A DNA stretch of 57,026 nucleotides from Acanthaster planci (GCF_001949145.1 NW_019091437.1:1030503-1087528), one strand, 5' to 3'. Shown: positions 1-32,914, counted from the first letter of the stretch. Numbers and translations: made by a program. The notes: generated by a model from the sequence alone, not told the origin.

Positions 1-270
1 GTGGTCTTTGACAGTCGGCCGGACGATGGACCGCGACACCAGGACTTCCGGGTACCCGTAGGAGTCTGGACATTCGGCCGAGCTAAAGCTGTACGTTGTC
101 CAGCTTCACTTCCACGTTGGTGCAATTGCGTGCAGGGAGGCAGAACCAGTAATACTTGTACTTGTAGGCCTCGGCATTGGCGCTCCCGTCTCTGATCGGC
201 GACTTAACGGTGATCTCAACATGCGGGTGGCTAGTCGGCACATTCTCAGCAAGAATCGTAAATGCAGATG
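1..270 (-). CDS. PPC-like repeat protein, 3' exon with frameshift/stop
   Basis: Read on the minus strand, an acceptor with a strong pyrimidine tract (tail ctccccag, at 271-278) opens this exon at 270. The frame first finishes one PPC-like domain (SAFTILAE), then starts a second one (YKYYWFCLP, NCTNVEVKLDN). It meets TAG at 83-85, giving a protein end 62 codons into the exon. The next frame, however, stays open from about 87 to the window edge and looks like the missing rest of the PPC domain (AECPDSYGYPEVLVS, then RPTVKDH). This suggests an extra T in the CTTT run at 86-89. It may be a pseudogene, a sequencing error, or a true truncation. PPC domains are small extracellular beta-sandwiches; the protein's function is unknown. 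The exon continues beyond the window. Confidence 0.55.
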
Positions 271-593
271 CTGGGGAGCAAATAAAGAAACGAAATCCAA
301 AATATGTGAGTTTTAATTGGTTTTACTTGGATGATTTGAGTGGATCTAGAAACAATTTGAAGTGGAGCGACATCTGCACTTCTCTTGTTTTCCGGTAACT
401 AACCCTCCTCACAATCAAAAGATTTCCTAGGCTGAGAAAAGATTTCAATGCACTTCCGCGTGCCAGTCAATTTTCATTTATAGTTTTAACCTTCACATTT
501 TGTAGAACAAAAGAAAGTTGAATCAGCAAGATATTCAAATTACTTCATAGTAAAAGAAATAATGAAAATTGATACCCTACGTATAATAATGAC

Positions 594-773
594 CTATTCC
601 TACGTCACTTCCGTAGTAGGCGTAAACACCAACATAGAAGGGGCCTACTTCAAATTCCGGGTCCCAACTGGATACGGTGAGGTCCTCTGAACCCCAGTTA
701 TAAGAAGTCCACGTCAAGCTGTTGTCAGTAGGAAACTTGTCGTTGCCCCTGGCTGTCCTTGAATAGCTTGAAA
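594..773 (-). CDS. PPC-like repeat protein, internal exon
   Basis: This minus-strand exon of 180 bases starts after tcatgcccag and ends at G|gtcatt, and is phase 1 on both sides. It encodes the C-terminal half of a PPC-like domain: SSYSRTARGNDK, a TWTSYNWGSEDLTVSSWDP stretch, then VGPFYVGVYAYYG. The order 'PT..sytW.s...gsedLtis..DP....gpfYvgVyay' matches the usual PPC core. Joined to the next exon it completes the strand with SAFTILAE. The donor is weak; another GT at gtagga would break the phase. Exons encoding the N-terminal part were not found between 774 and 2700, so the gene is either longer than can be traced here or degraded. Confidence 0.6.
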
Positions 774-2698
774 CTGGGCATGAGGAAAAAAATTAAACTT
801 TCATCACACTCCAGTTAGACTAGAGCTTGCTGTACGAGCACTATAGCCTGCATGTATAGCGATTTGAGGCTGGACGAGGCAGATGGTCCAACCCATGACC
901 AATGACCCAAAGTTCACTGTTTGATTCTTGAGTAAAGTTCACGAAGAAAAAACTGAACAAAAAAGAGAAAACCTGAGAGAAACTGATCATTGAAGTTGCA
1001 CCGCTGTATATTTCCAATTGCCCGCTCACACTTCTTGCTGTCAAGGACATTTGTGCGCATGCGTGCAAATTATTAGCGAAGAGGTCTATAGCACGAAAGC
1101 CTACGGTTATCTCTGTATTCGGCACGGCGGTAGCTTCAGTCGGTATGAGAGCATCATTGCGAGTCCAGACTGTTTTCCAAAGTGTATTTTGAGAGATGTT
1201 AATTTCTAATAACGAGTTTTGCTCTCACATAAATAGACGTTGGTGTAAGGGCCAAACCGTTTTGAAGATTTTTTCTTGTACGACGTCCGTGCATTTTGAG
1301 GTCCGTGTGCATCACGAGCTCATGCATACAAACTCAACTGGGCCCTTCTTTGAAGCAGCCGCGTAGTCGAGGGTGGTGCACACGCCCTTCCCCCTACAAA
1401 ATCGTCGTCCATGCACCACAGAAAGACACCACAGTGCAGTGGGGAAAAGTGGGTATGATGCTGGTAGCCAAGTTTTTTTGGGGGGGGGGCTTGACCCACA
1501 CTGCACTCCTGTCTATCTGAGAGGTCTTCGGTGATTTTTTCCGAATCTAACAAGTGCATGGCTGATCGTCTTCTGATCGTCAGCAAAATAGAACAAAAGT
1601 TGTGGGCCAAGTAGACGAGGACATTAACCGATGCAGTAAGAAGTATTGGGATCAGGTGCTAAATCCTTCTTAGGTTTTTAACCTCTCTATGGAAAATCCC
1701 TTGATGCTTGCTTATGGTTTTTGCATTACTATAGCCTTGTGAGATTTACCTGTCCGTCTGTTGGCCGGCTAGATCAGAAGTAATTGGTGGAGTGCAGAAC
1801 CTGCAGACAGTTGAAGGTCGTGACTTCCGTCCCTGATACATTACGTCCTTCGGTTGAAGTACTAAATAATGAAAGCTCTGACAAATGCAACACTGTCTGA
1901 GTGTCAAATTCTCATCGTGGCCTTTTCTGTGGTACAAGGAATCTGTCGACAAAGTTCGTGCCACTTTCTGGTCTGATTGCAAGACCTTTTATTGAGAGAA
2001 CAAAACACGCCTTTCGTTTTTAACGATGTGATTTCAAAGGCGACGCTAGCTGACACCGCTATTCGCTGAATTCGCTAATCGAGGAGTGACCCATTTTTTC
2101 TGAAAGGTACTGAGTTTTTGAAATTGGGGAACATCTCCGGATTTGCAAAAGGAAATAATCGAAGATGAAATAAAAGCACCATTAAGCCAATAGTGGATCA
2201 CCATGGAAATTATAAATACCGCCGGACGACATTTTATGTTCAAACCGGGCGGGATTTTGCTTCCATCATTTTTAGGGGCACATACTAAATAAAAATAATT
2301 GTCCTACAAGGAGGTGAAGTTGATGTAATCGCGCACCCGAGATACATCATTCATGCGGAATTGGTTAAAAAGTTCGTGGAATTTTTTACCCACAACCGGA
2401 AATCATGGCAACGCTCAGCAGCTAATGAAACAAACGTTAACTATGCATTCATGTCAATGGGACGGTCAGTAACCGTAGACTGTCCGAGAAGTTGATGTAA
2501 TGGGAGCGCCCCCAGCCAATAAAAATCAATATTAAATTTGCATCTTAGCTTTGAGAACTAATATGATATTACCATATCGTCTGGGATCCGTATCTGCAAA
2601 AGTGTCATGAAAATGGAAAAGCCCATCAGGGGCTCATTAGGGATGATCTACAAAAATCTGTTCTCAGCAATGGCATTATCCCACGAACTTCCTTGCTA
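774..2698. other. Non-coding stretch upstream of the PPC-like exons
   Basis: No exon of a known family could be supported here. Open frames exist on the minus strand (841-1125, 1746-1982, 2046-2243), but none shows a recognisable motif. The one at 1746-1982 ends in a good GT donor whose phase (2) does not match the phase-1 acceptor at 773. A G-tract at about 1481-1490 marks a likely repeat fragment. It is probably intron or intergenic DNA of the PPC-like gene. Confidence 0.4.
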
Positions 2699-2859
2699 CT
2701 AGCCTTTCCTCAAGGCCTTCGCGGCTGTGTGTATGTGTAACTGTAAAGCGACTGGACGGGAGACCAGGCGAGTGGCTGCTACACTCGTGCATGTTGTCTG
2801 CAGTCCAGTCGCTTTGCAGTGAAACACACGCAGCCACGAAGGCCTTGACGAAAGGCTAG
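2699..2859. mobile_element. Hairpin (inverted-repeat) element, MITE-like
   Basis: The two ends are long inverted complements. The left arm runs from CTAGCCTTTC through AAGGCCTTCG and CGGCTGTG to AAAGCGACTGGAC. The right arm runs from GTCCAGTCGCTTT through CGCAGCCACGAAGGCCTT to GAAAGGCTAG. About 45 bases of loop separate them. There is no coding capacity. It lies about a dozen bases before the left limit of the duplicated segment that starts near 2873. Confidence 0.8.
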
Positions 2860-5788
2860 CATGTTGGTTTCATTTTCCAGATAATGACGTAACACTTTTC
2901 AGCCTGGTTTTGGAATGATGCATATAGAAGTATAGACTTATGGCTCGGTTCAATGCCCCTGAACAAATAAATATATGATGGGTGAGACGATCAACATGGA
3001 TGGTTCAGTTCGCAGAACGTCGGCACGGTGTTCCAGCGGTCGCACGTTCGCATCCTTTTCCACTTAACTTCCTTGTCCATTTACGGTGAACAACTGTATT
3101 TTAATTTGTGAAACTACTTGTCCCCTGCATAGTAGAGACATTCAGTCGATGAATCATTTTCAAACGGCCCAGTGTGTATGTCCGTTGAGCTGTATGGACG
3201 TACGCATGAGACCTTGTCACTCGACCGATAATTTGTTTGTTAGTCAGTTAAAAATGATAACATTTAACCTTGTATTTATTTTTCGTTCCACAGGTTTATA
3301 TTTTGTCATAAAAACAAACATACCCAACTTGTCGACCTGTGTCAAGTTACCCTTTCATCCCGACAATACCTTGTTCGGAGATAGATAAAGATACAGACGC
3401 AGACGGATCTGAAATCAAACTTTTCAGGGGAGGGCGGGATTTTTTTGGGGGGGAGGGCGCCAAAAGGTTTTGAAAATTATTCATTCGACCTCTCCTGGCC
3501 CTTTCTGGAGGTGACTAACATTTTAACCTTTTTGAGATTGCCAAAAGAAAGGAAATGAAAAATCTCCTTTGGTTATTATTTTGAAAAACAAAATGCTCCG
3601 GGGAAGGTTCCCATCCCCCCCTCATTCCCCAAAGGATACAGACGGATGCAAACTTTCAGTGTCTTAGAGAGAAGTGACACTGTTTTTCAAACTCTCCAAA
3701 GTATTGTTTTGCCAGGGCAGGATTAAACATTTCAAAGGATACAGTCACCAGAATAATGTATAGACGGATCTGGAGATCGAACATGTCGCCCTACTCTGGG
3801 ACCAAATTTGGGTGACGTAAAAACATAGGCCTGTCACCTCTAGCTTCACTAATATGTCTTGACAAAATGCGCGCACGCGCTCCAGTTAAAAACCCGTACG
3901 TGAGTGTTATGGCCCCGCAGGAATGTCATTTCCTCTTATACTTCTGTACACCCTACATAAATTTCATAGCGTGCGTAAGAGATGCAGCCTCACATCACTA
4001 ATAAGCTGTGCATTTGACAAGTTGAAGCTTTTCTAAAATCGAAATTCAAAAAGCGAAGCGCATATTGAATAATGTTCGTCGGCCATCATAATTTCATTGA
4101 CCCCTGAGTTTTTCGTGGGCCCCTGGCACATTGCCTGTAGTGCAAACAGACTACTCATGTGTCGGCCACCTTGAATTGAAAGTGTGGTTCAATTTTCATT
4201 TTTGGAACTTGAGAGTAAATAAAGAGCAAGGAATAAAATTTCATCCTAAATAAGTGCCAATTTTACATTTGGATAATTTGAAATTTGTGATAAATTATAT
4301 TTGAGTGCTTTAAGCCACATTAAAAAGAATATAAGGTTACGAACCTAAAGTAGCCTGGTCCCACCCATTTACCAGATTACACGTATCCAATTAACACAAT
4401 TAAAATGGCTTCCCGTGATTAAGGTCTTTGAGAGAAGGTAGGCTAATCTGGCCCTAGTTTGTGGCAATCTACGCTAGTTGACGAAAAGCAAAATTGCAAC
4501 TTCGCAAAATAGCGATTAGACTCATTTTAAAGTTTTAGATCTTTGATCGCCGCGTGAAGTTGTTTATTTGATCATGACAATCGTACCTTTACAAAGGTCA
4601 TGAACAATCTCTGGTGGTTCGTTTGTTCGACCTAATAGTTATCAGGTGTTTTTTTAGTGTTAGCAATCAAAAGGTAGGGTACAGAAGTCTCAATCGCTCC
4701 ATATCGTTGGGCTGTCGAAAGCCTTCCTGTAAAATAGCCTTTGTGCTGACTACAGACTATCCGCAGTGCTTATTGTATAATGTACAGAGCCATCAGACCT
4801 TAGTGTATGCGCGCAACGGCTGCTCACTGTATCCCAGAAAGGTAACAGTTCCAGTTTGAATAAGAACTTTGTTGAATACCCTCCAATACACAGAATACAT
4901 GTATTTCACAAGTCTGTCGATAAATAGCCTGTCTCGTTGAACAACAACAAGCAGGTGGCACCAATAATTATCGATTCACTTGCTCTCTGGTACAGGAAGC
5001 CATTATAACAACAGTGACAACAAGAAAAACAACACCACACACTCATCCAAATTATACGCATTTGACAGCGAATTTTTCTGCTGTTTGGAAAAATGCATTG
5101 TAAAAATGCAAAGTCTGTTTGTTGTTTGATTTCAAGTACCGATACGTTAAGTGACCTATAGCATATGTTTACTACGCCACACATCTTTGTTCGTACTTTT
5201 AATTAAAGGTTACTTCCAAGGTTGTGGTGATTTGTAATTTAGTACCAGATCCTTAGCCTACGTGGTAATTGCAATTGTTTCATAAGCAAATTTAACTGTC
5301 GACCACAAACGCCCTGTCTCCCCTCTGATTCAAGAAGTTTGGGATCAATTAGGGAGATATTCTATGAATCAACTGGTAAATTCCAGGGAAATGGGGTACA
5401 TGTTTATAATCCTCCCCTTTTGTCCAAAGATGGGTAGTTGGATCATTCAGCCTCACTTCTTCGTGCCGACAAAAAAAAAGATTTTGATTTTTTTTCTAAC
5501 TTCAAAACAGCCAAAACTTACTAGATAGTTCCGAAAAAGGAAGAAAAACACAAAATCTTGAAATGCGCCGTTTGGAAGTAACGTCAAAAGGTGTATAAGT
5601 ACAGTATACTGTATTGTGCATGCACGGCGCCGCCCCATGTTTACACACGATGTACGCCTGTGTTTGTCCCCAATCCCCCCATGTCTTGGCACTGCTGGAG
5701 AACCAGTATAGAAACTTGAGAAAACCAAACTCGGCTGCCATGACGAACCCTGCAATTTACTCCAATAATCTGAATTTATTTGCGAATG

Positions 5789-5797
5789 TCCAATCAG
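5789..5797 (+). promoter_or_regulatory. CCAAT box conserved between the two promoters
   Basis: tccaatcag is present at the equivalent place in copy B (33609-33617). It lies about 300 bases upstream of the proposed start in copy A and about 280 in copy B. CCAATCA is the usual NF-Y type core. Conservation in otherwise diverged flanks supports a role, but binding is inferred. Confidence 0.4.
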
Positions 5798-6090
5798 TGA
5801 AAAAAAATGTAACCTTAACCAAATTCACTGTTGGAATTTCAAGCTCTTCGGTTATTGAGCATCGATCGTTTCAACCAAAAACACATGAACACAAAAGAAT
5901 ATGATGGTCAGCCAGACTACTCATAGAGTACGGAATCAACTAGACCTGATAAGGGCGACATCACCCACTTCATCCACCCACCACCACGTCACCCACTTCA
6001 GCCACGATATTCCACACGGTTGCCTGGGTTCACGGTGTATACACTGAATGTGCAGGGATGGTTTCGCCAGACAGAAACTGGCCTGGACAG

Positions 6091-6096
6091 TCAGTT
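6091..6096 (+). promoter_or_regulatory. Initiator element of the SRCR gene
   Basis: TCAGTT matches the classical Inr form and lies in a block (cagtcagttgctgt) kept identical in copy B at 33889-33902. Start at the A would give a 5'UTR of about 193 bases. The copy-B equivalent of the TATA box is here tttcgc-like (about 6062-6067), so this promoter seems to lack TATA at -30. Confidence 0.45.
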
Positions 6097-6285
6097 GCTG
6101 TCATTATCTGGGCGCGTGCCAGAAACTCCTGGCACGCCGACCTGCAGGCAAGCCACCATCTGTCGTCGTAGGACGTAGCTGGTTGTCAGTCTATTTCCTC
6201 GAATTAGGACGAAGTTACGAGACGTCTTTTTGTGTGAGTTATATTTTTTCTCTGATTGCTTCGGGCAGACAGGACCTTCTTTGCA

Positions 6286-26096
<19,811 letters not shown>

Positions 26097-26430
26097 GTAC
26101 CTTGAGTATCTTATCCAATCATGAAATTCCAAACAGTTTCTATTCTCTTAATGCTGGTCTGCCTGCAATGACCTTTCAAAGCAGGGAGTTTTAGCCTGTA
26201 ACGAGTAGTTGGAAACATCAACCCGTAGAGGGTAAAATATGTAGTTGGCCTTTTTTTAAGTAATTAACTCAGTTATTTACATTGCACTTATTAAGATCAG
26301 ACCATCCAAAGCAAAAAACACCCAAGGAATAGTGTAAATCAGAAAGCTTATATTTTGCTCTTTTTCTGGTTTAATTCTACAGACCCTTGAAATATTGAAA
26401 TGTATTCGACCTGAAATAAATAAATGGGCA
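26097..26430 (+). terminator. 3'UTR and polyadenylation signal of the SRCR gene
   Basis: Two overlapping AATAAA hexamers lie at 26415-26420 and 26419-26424, about 320 bases after the stop. No other coding sequence intervenes. They are the first canonical signals after TGA, so cleavage is expected shortly downstream, near 26440. Confidence 0.6.
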
Positions 26431-26622
26431 AAGTTGCCATAATTTCTAACCAAGCTTCCTTTTACACGTATAGTTAAGTTTAAGTCTGCGTGGATGTTCT
26501 TTGACCTGAAACGCCACCAAAGAAATCTTCCTTAATCTCCCGAATTTATCAACTAGTGTTATCCTAGGAGTCGGATATACTTCTATATCAGGACTCTTCA
26601 TAGTGATGGCTTTAAATACTGC

Positions 26623-27481
26623 TTAAACAACTGTTAATGGTTGCGTCGCGGAAATGTTAATTTTAATAACGGCGTGGAAAAAAATTAACAATTTTTCAAA
26701 CTCCTGAACCCCCAAAATGTATTCAACAGCGCTCCAAAGGGAGAACAGTATCAATAAAAAATATATATATACTGCTCTGACTTCTGATTCTACATCAGAA
26801 CTCAGCTTGGTGAGCTCAGCTTCACTTGAAATTGGGACCTCAGCGCATATGGCACTCGCCTTACCCTTGAGGAACACCCTTAAGATGTTACCCAACTTTG
26901 TCATCAGAGTTATGGGAACGACTCTAGCAATGCTTTTAACTTGGCCTCCGTGTTCATTTGTGTAAATGTGTAAGGAGCGGCTAGAAGATGAAGGTAAATG
27001 AAGGGCGATGCCAAGACCGAGTTCAAGGCACTTCAGTATTATTCTGCGGGAAAGGAGACAGCACGTTGGGTAATCCACGACCAGTCCAATTTGAAGTGGG
27101 TAAGCCAATTGTGACCAAACAATGCTGCCCATTACTTTGAGCAACATATTCAACGAATTCTTCTTGCGAAAAACCCGCTGGAGATATCTTGTTTCTTGTG
27201 CAGGTCTGCAGTATCACCGCAGTTGAGTGGATTCGAACTTCAAATACACAAAATGCCGCCACTAATCTGTCTTGGAGCTTATGGATGCTGTTGAACCTGT
27301 GGGAAGTTCCATATACGAATGTTTGTGCCACTCTTAAGTATTCGCACTGAACGCGCTGCCATCCAACGTTTCGCCCACTGCATACTAGCTTGCCCACACT
27401 TTTTAAAATCACGCTTATACGCGCAAGACAGGTGGTCAGTGTGGGTCGGATAGAGTACCGAAGTGAATACGTCATGTGCAC
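26623..27481 (-). other. Two overlapping unassigned minus-strand open frames
   Basis: Frames 27023-27481 (152 codons) and 26623-27153 (176 codons) overlap by about 130 bases in different registers. Their residues look moderately protein-like (HKLQDRLVAAFCVFEV in the first; ITLMTKLGNILRVFLKGKAS in the second), but I recognise no family and saw no good start context or splice sites. They could be one frameshifted decayed gene, or chance in a GC-richer patch. Listed without a function. Confidence 0.25.
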
Positions 27482-29337
27482 AATTGTGTAAAAGGCATTA
27501 CCACGAGAACCACCTCGTGAACCTACGTGTGCGCGTCCTCAACATCGTTCCCATGGGTACGATCTTGCAGCGCCTTATTGGTCCACACCCATTGATCTAA
27601 ATTACCTTGTGCTACTGAAGGAACGCGCACGCAGCCTATAGAGTCGAAGTTGATTTGCCCTGTACTTTCTGGCTCACAGTGACGTCACACGTCAGTAAGG
27701 CGCTGTGTGCCCCAGCTTTATAATGCCCGTATCTAACGCATAATCACATGTATTCGGCAGCTAGCTTTTTCTTTGTCAAGACGTTGTGGCTGGCGTGGCT
27801 AGTTGTGGTTTGTGCGTTCCAGCTGTGGTAGCACTGCACAAAAATAATACGCGCCCATAGAAAACTGTGCAAAATCGGACCGAAATAGCGCCGCCTGTTG
27901 ACTTTCGTGAAGAGGTTGGCCTCTGTTTTTTCTTACTGGAAAGATTATGGCCAGAAGATCAGTTTTAGTTTCAATTTCATGGGGGTTAGCCACGAAAATC
28001 TCTTGGGGGGGGCCTTTCCAGGAAGATACCCCAAAACAGCAGTAAAACTAAGCGCTCATTTCTGAATGTAGCCGCCTGCCTCTATCCTGAATAGGCCCGC
28101 CATTTAGGGCTTTTTGTGAAAGAAGTACCCCGGACTGGAAAATATCATTCCCAAATTCGGACTTTTTAGAAATATTTCTATGATGCCTCCTGAATATGGC
28201 ATGTCTTATTGTAAAAACCCCGTGGGATCACAAAATATTAATGAGTTCGCGCGCAGAAAATACACCTATTTGGAGGAATGCACCCCTGTTCGTCTTAGGA
28301 GCGCCCTCTCACGTATCAATAGCATCATAATACGTCTTGCCCAAGACCTGGCGAAGGTAGGCCTGACGCTCCTGCACATGTTGATGTAAAGGCAATGCAC
28401 TGTAGAACTTGGATTGGAAGATAAGAAATCATTAATGAAACAATTACCCTAGTAATCTCTAAGTTCTCAGCTGATGTAAGTAATTAATAGAGCCTCAACT
28501 ACAATTTATACGCTTAGTTAGATAGTAGACTGGCGATTGCGCCACAATACGGGTTACAGGTCATGGCATGGCATGAAATTTTCTTGGGGGACTATTTTGT
28601 CCAACTTCTACACCCTTTAAATGCATAAAAACTAGGCTATTTGATGCTCCGTTTTGCGTAACTGTGGTCAACATTTAAATGTTGAATGTTTTACCAGAGA
28701 AATGAAGCAGCTGGTGCTGTGATATTCCTTGTACTGTTCAAATGGTAATCCAGAATTTGCTTATTAATTTAAGAATAATTGGAAGGAAACTTAAAACGGT
28801 CCTACCATCATGTATCATGTATTGAATAATAGCGAATTTCACATTTTATAAAAAAAATGAAACAACAAAATATCCAAAATGAATAGCAAAGCAAGGTCAT
28901 TTTACTGGGGGAGGGTTGGACATGAAAATGGACACCATCAGCATTGGTCCTGAAAGGCCCGTCATCCACATGGTCATAAATTCCTACGTGTAAAACAGGT
29001 CATTAGGAAATAAGAGGAAGGGGAACACATGTCGAATAAACTGAAACGGGAAACAAGGGTGAACATGAACAAAGAATTATTGACTGAAGAGGGACTCTAC
29101 CCCACGGTCTTCGAGATGCCGGGACACTGTGTCTGAGTCCACTCAGTTAAATTGTCACCATCTCATGGTTTTTGTCAGAATATTTGGGGAGGGGGCAAAG
29201 CGCTCGTCATCGGCAGCAATCTAACTAACCGTTAATTGCTAGCGGTTTTTGCCGAGATATTCCAGAGTTTATTGGTTATTATCACAACAGGCAATAAAAG
29301 TTGTGAAACCTGAAATGTTCGCGAGCATAATTATTGA
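27482..29337. other. Intergenic DNA between the SRCR gene and duplication copy B
   Basis: No supported exon. 27500-28100 is GC-richer than its surroundings. Short frames such as 28180-28389 show no motif. A G7 tract occurs at about 28005. I see nothing else to report. Confidence 0.5.
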
Positions 29338-30994
29338 CCTTTCAGATAATGAAAACTTAATATTCTGCAGCCTAGTTTTGGAAGGATGTGTCACATAATG
29401 GAAGTATAGATTTCCAGCTTGGCTCAGACGCCCCTGAAGAAAGAAACTGAGTCTATGCAACACCTGGCTGGATTGCTCAAGAGTTGGAATTAACGTCCGG
29501 TCGGCAAGGTGTTCCGGCGATCGCAGAATCCCGTCCCGTTCTTCTATAGTTTCCTTGTTTATTCAAGTTCTTGAAAATCCAAGTACATTTGATCCAGTCT
29601 CTTGCATAAAAGAAAGGTCCTGGTGCGCATGCGCGTTGCTGACGTTACATGCAGGTGAGAAAATCGTTGTCACCGTGACCGATCTGATAACATCTGGTCG
29701 GTCCTTTTTTATTATTTTCATTTAAGTCAGTTGAAATGATAACCTGAAAAAAATATATTTACATTTTTTTGTTCCATAACTTTGTATTTCGGAACAAAAT
29801 AAACATGGATCCAACTGGTAGACCTTTGTCAACATACCCTTTAATCCTGGCGTACGACAACCTTTTCAGGTTTCTGTTTGGAGAGTGACAGCTATAGACA
29901 CAGACGGATCCAGATCCATATTTTCGGGGGGGGGTGGGAGCGTGGTAAAACATTAAAAAATTTCTTTATGTAACATTTTTCTAGTCTTTCTAATGGGTAA
30001 GGTAATGTTCTAAACTATTTTTGGACACCAGCTGCAAAAGAAAGGAAATGAAAAAATTTCTCTCTGTTTTCGACCAACAAAATGCACTGGGAACATGGCC
30101 CCTATCGGCCCCCGGATCTGTCAATGGATATAGATCGAGACGGAAAGGCTCAGTGTCTTTTTTCAAACTCTCCATAATGTTGTACACCCAGCCGGGGCCA
30201 GATTAAATGTTCAAGCGGGGATTATATAGGCGCCAGTGTTCGTATGATGTGCCCGACCATAAGCACCAGTACCTATATTTTATTGTGCTGGTAAGAGTTG
30301 AATCCTCTCGTCACTAAATAAGCCATGTACTCCGGGTTAATTGCAGCTTTTCTATAATTATTCGAAAATTCAAACAGCGAAGCGGTCACTATAGCATATT
30401 CGTCAGCCATTAGGCCTACAATTTGTCCCTGAAGACACCCTCACTGGCACAATGCTTATTGTGCCCATTAGATAGTCATGCCCTGTGAGTACAACCTACA
30501 TGTACTCAATAAATAGCTAAAATTGCAACCTCGCAAAAATGCAGCTTGACACATTTTTGTAAGCTTGTGGTCTTTGGTCCCAAAGTCAAGTTTTTTTTAT
30601 ATTATCAATCGTACTTTACAGTATAAAGGTCATTAACAATCTCTCCTGATTTCCTTTTCCTGCTACATAATATCAAGCTCAAGCAAGCTGTTTATTAGAG
30701 TTAAACAATTGACCATAGGGTAGAAGTCCCAATCGCTCAAAATAGTTCGGCTGCCGGAAGTCTTTTGGAACTCATTGCAGACTTTCTGTGGTAGGCTTTC
30801 AATGCAGGGAACGTCAGACGAAACTTCCTGCTTTAACCATTTCGCCGAAAAGGTTACAGCTTGTGCCAGTTTGCCAAAGAACGCACTGAAAAATACTACT
30901 AGCTATACATTCTACACTCCATAAAAATCTAGACTACGGCCTGTCGATAATTGAATAACCGCTTTACTTGATCTGTGGTACCGATAATTCGGGC

Positions 30995-31150
30995 AGTATC
31001 CCCACTTTTTCGACTCCCCCTACACACTTTTTGCAGGTCCTATAACGGGATTGGGCTTAATGGGTGGGCCTACTATTAATGGCGGATGTTTGAAGATCTT
31101 ACAACTGGCCCCCACTTAGAAAATCGTTCTTTGCTGTTGCTCATACTTGA
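30995..31150. mobile_element. Short C/G-tract element (copy 2)
   Basis: Shares tttttgcaggtcctataa, a gggcttaatggg block like ggggctcaatgg, and a right part (aaaatcgttctttgctg) with the element at 17001-17190. The C tracts are shorter and the ends more worn. Confidence 0.5.
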
Positions 31151-32914
31151 CCCATAAGAAGGCTTGTATGAATACAAATGTCATACAGTTAATATATATA
31201 CAAACGAGAGCGATTTTTTTCTTTTCCATAATTATGTCTGAAAGATATTTCGATTTGATCAAATGCCTGTTTGCTGTCTGATTTCAAATGAAGTGACCTA
31301 GTTTGTGTTTACTCAGCTAAACGTCTTTTTGCATACAATTCTTTTCAGTTTACTTTGTGGGTACCAAGGTTGAGTTCATCTTCCAAACGATCCGCGCAAA
31401 GTCGCACCATCCTGTTGTTGCAATTGTCCCAGAGGCAAGTTCCCCTTTGATTAAAGAACTTCGCGACCAATAGAGGTTGCGCATGGCGGCCATTCTTCTT
31501 GAGCTTCTGTTCTACTGGGATACGCTGAGTATGCTATCTCTCTGTAACAAAAGCTGTTGGAGGAATCAGTGCATGGCTGCCATGCACATTGTACGTATTG
31601 TACCCTATTGGTTGTTGGTTTCCATGGTTTACTGAGCAGCAATAAAGTACATATCCATGTAGTACACGTATTGCTCTCTACGTTCAGGAACAGTCCCACC
31701 TGTTCTGCACAGCCTTGTCCAATCTAAGAGATTGATCGTTCAAAAATTGACACTTTTCCAAGCCGATGCTCATGTGGCAGTACGTGTACATTAAAATGAT
31801 TTTTTTTTAAAATGATACCATGGGAAGTGTGAGTAAAAAAAGAAAAGAAGATTGAATTCTCCCTTCTTGAATAACTCATTGGACTACACAAAAGAAATCA
31901 TGGCATGCATTTATTGTATTTCATGAACAGGAACATGCACTGGCCCTGTACCGGTACATCGTAAGATATGTGATAATTCAGTTGAATTATAAAAAGTGTA
32001 TAATTGAATGAGCAGATGTTTTGATGTAGACGTCCAGTTTGAATTAATTTATTATGTGAAATACTGCCAAGTGTAATTTGCCAGGGCTTCGTGTTTGTTT
32101 TTTTAAGTTAAAGAAAGTCCCTCCTTGTGAACACTAAAAGGAAATTTTGCACAAAAGGAACCTAAAAGCCTCATAAATTGTGCAGTAAATTGACCTTGAG
32201 TTGTAAGGAAACATCAAGGGGGTTTCAAAGGGTTTGGGAAATGCACTTTTTACTCTCTTCTACGTTTCTTGTAAAAAGGGTTTGGCCTTTAACAGCGGAG
32301 TTTCGGAAAATGAGGGTCATTTGTACAGCAAGAGTTGCTGATGGGACCGGTTATTCAAGACATCAAGTGACTCAGTGTTTTTCCTCACATATCTGCAACT
32401 TGAAGATCGGTACCAGTAAGTACCAGTACTCAGTACAACTTAAATGCTTTTACCATCTGTGCAAGTTGTGTCGGCTAACTTTTGATGTGGAAAATGTACA
32501 CTATACTGTGGCCTTTTTTTTCAATTCACAGGACTTTGTAAATTTGTTGGTGAAGGTGACTAACAGGGTCATTTCCCAAAGTCAGTTACTACATTAAGTG
32601 ATACGAAGTACATGTAGTACACTGTGTAATATCCCTGACTACCTTGCTCTGTGCTGTATACATGTACTGTACATACCGTATTACAGTCTTTCATGTCGGG
32701 CGCGAATCCTGACATGAATTTACCTATAAGCATAGATTTATTTCATGTAAAATGCCTTTAATTTTAAATTCGTTTTGAATTAGGTCAAGATGTGGTACCA
32801 TTAGCAGTACATGTACAGCTTGTATGTACTGTGTTGTCATTTTCCCGTGAACTTTGCGCACTCACCATGACGAGGTGAACATTACATTACATGTACCATA
32901 CTCTGTGCACGTAC

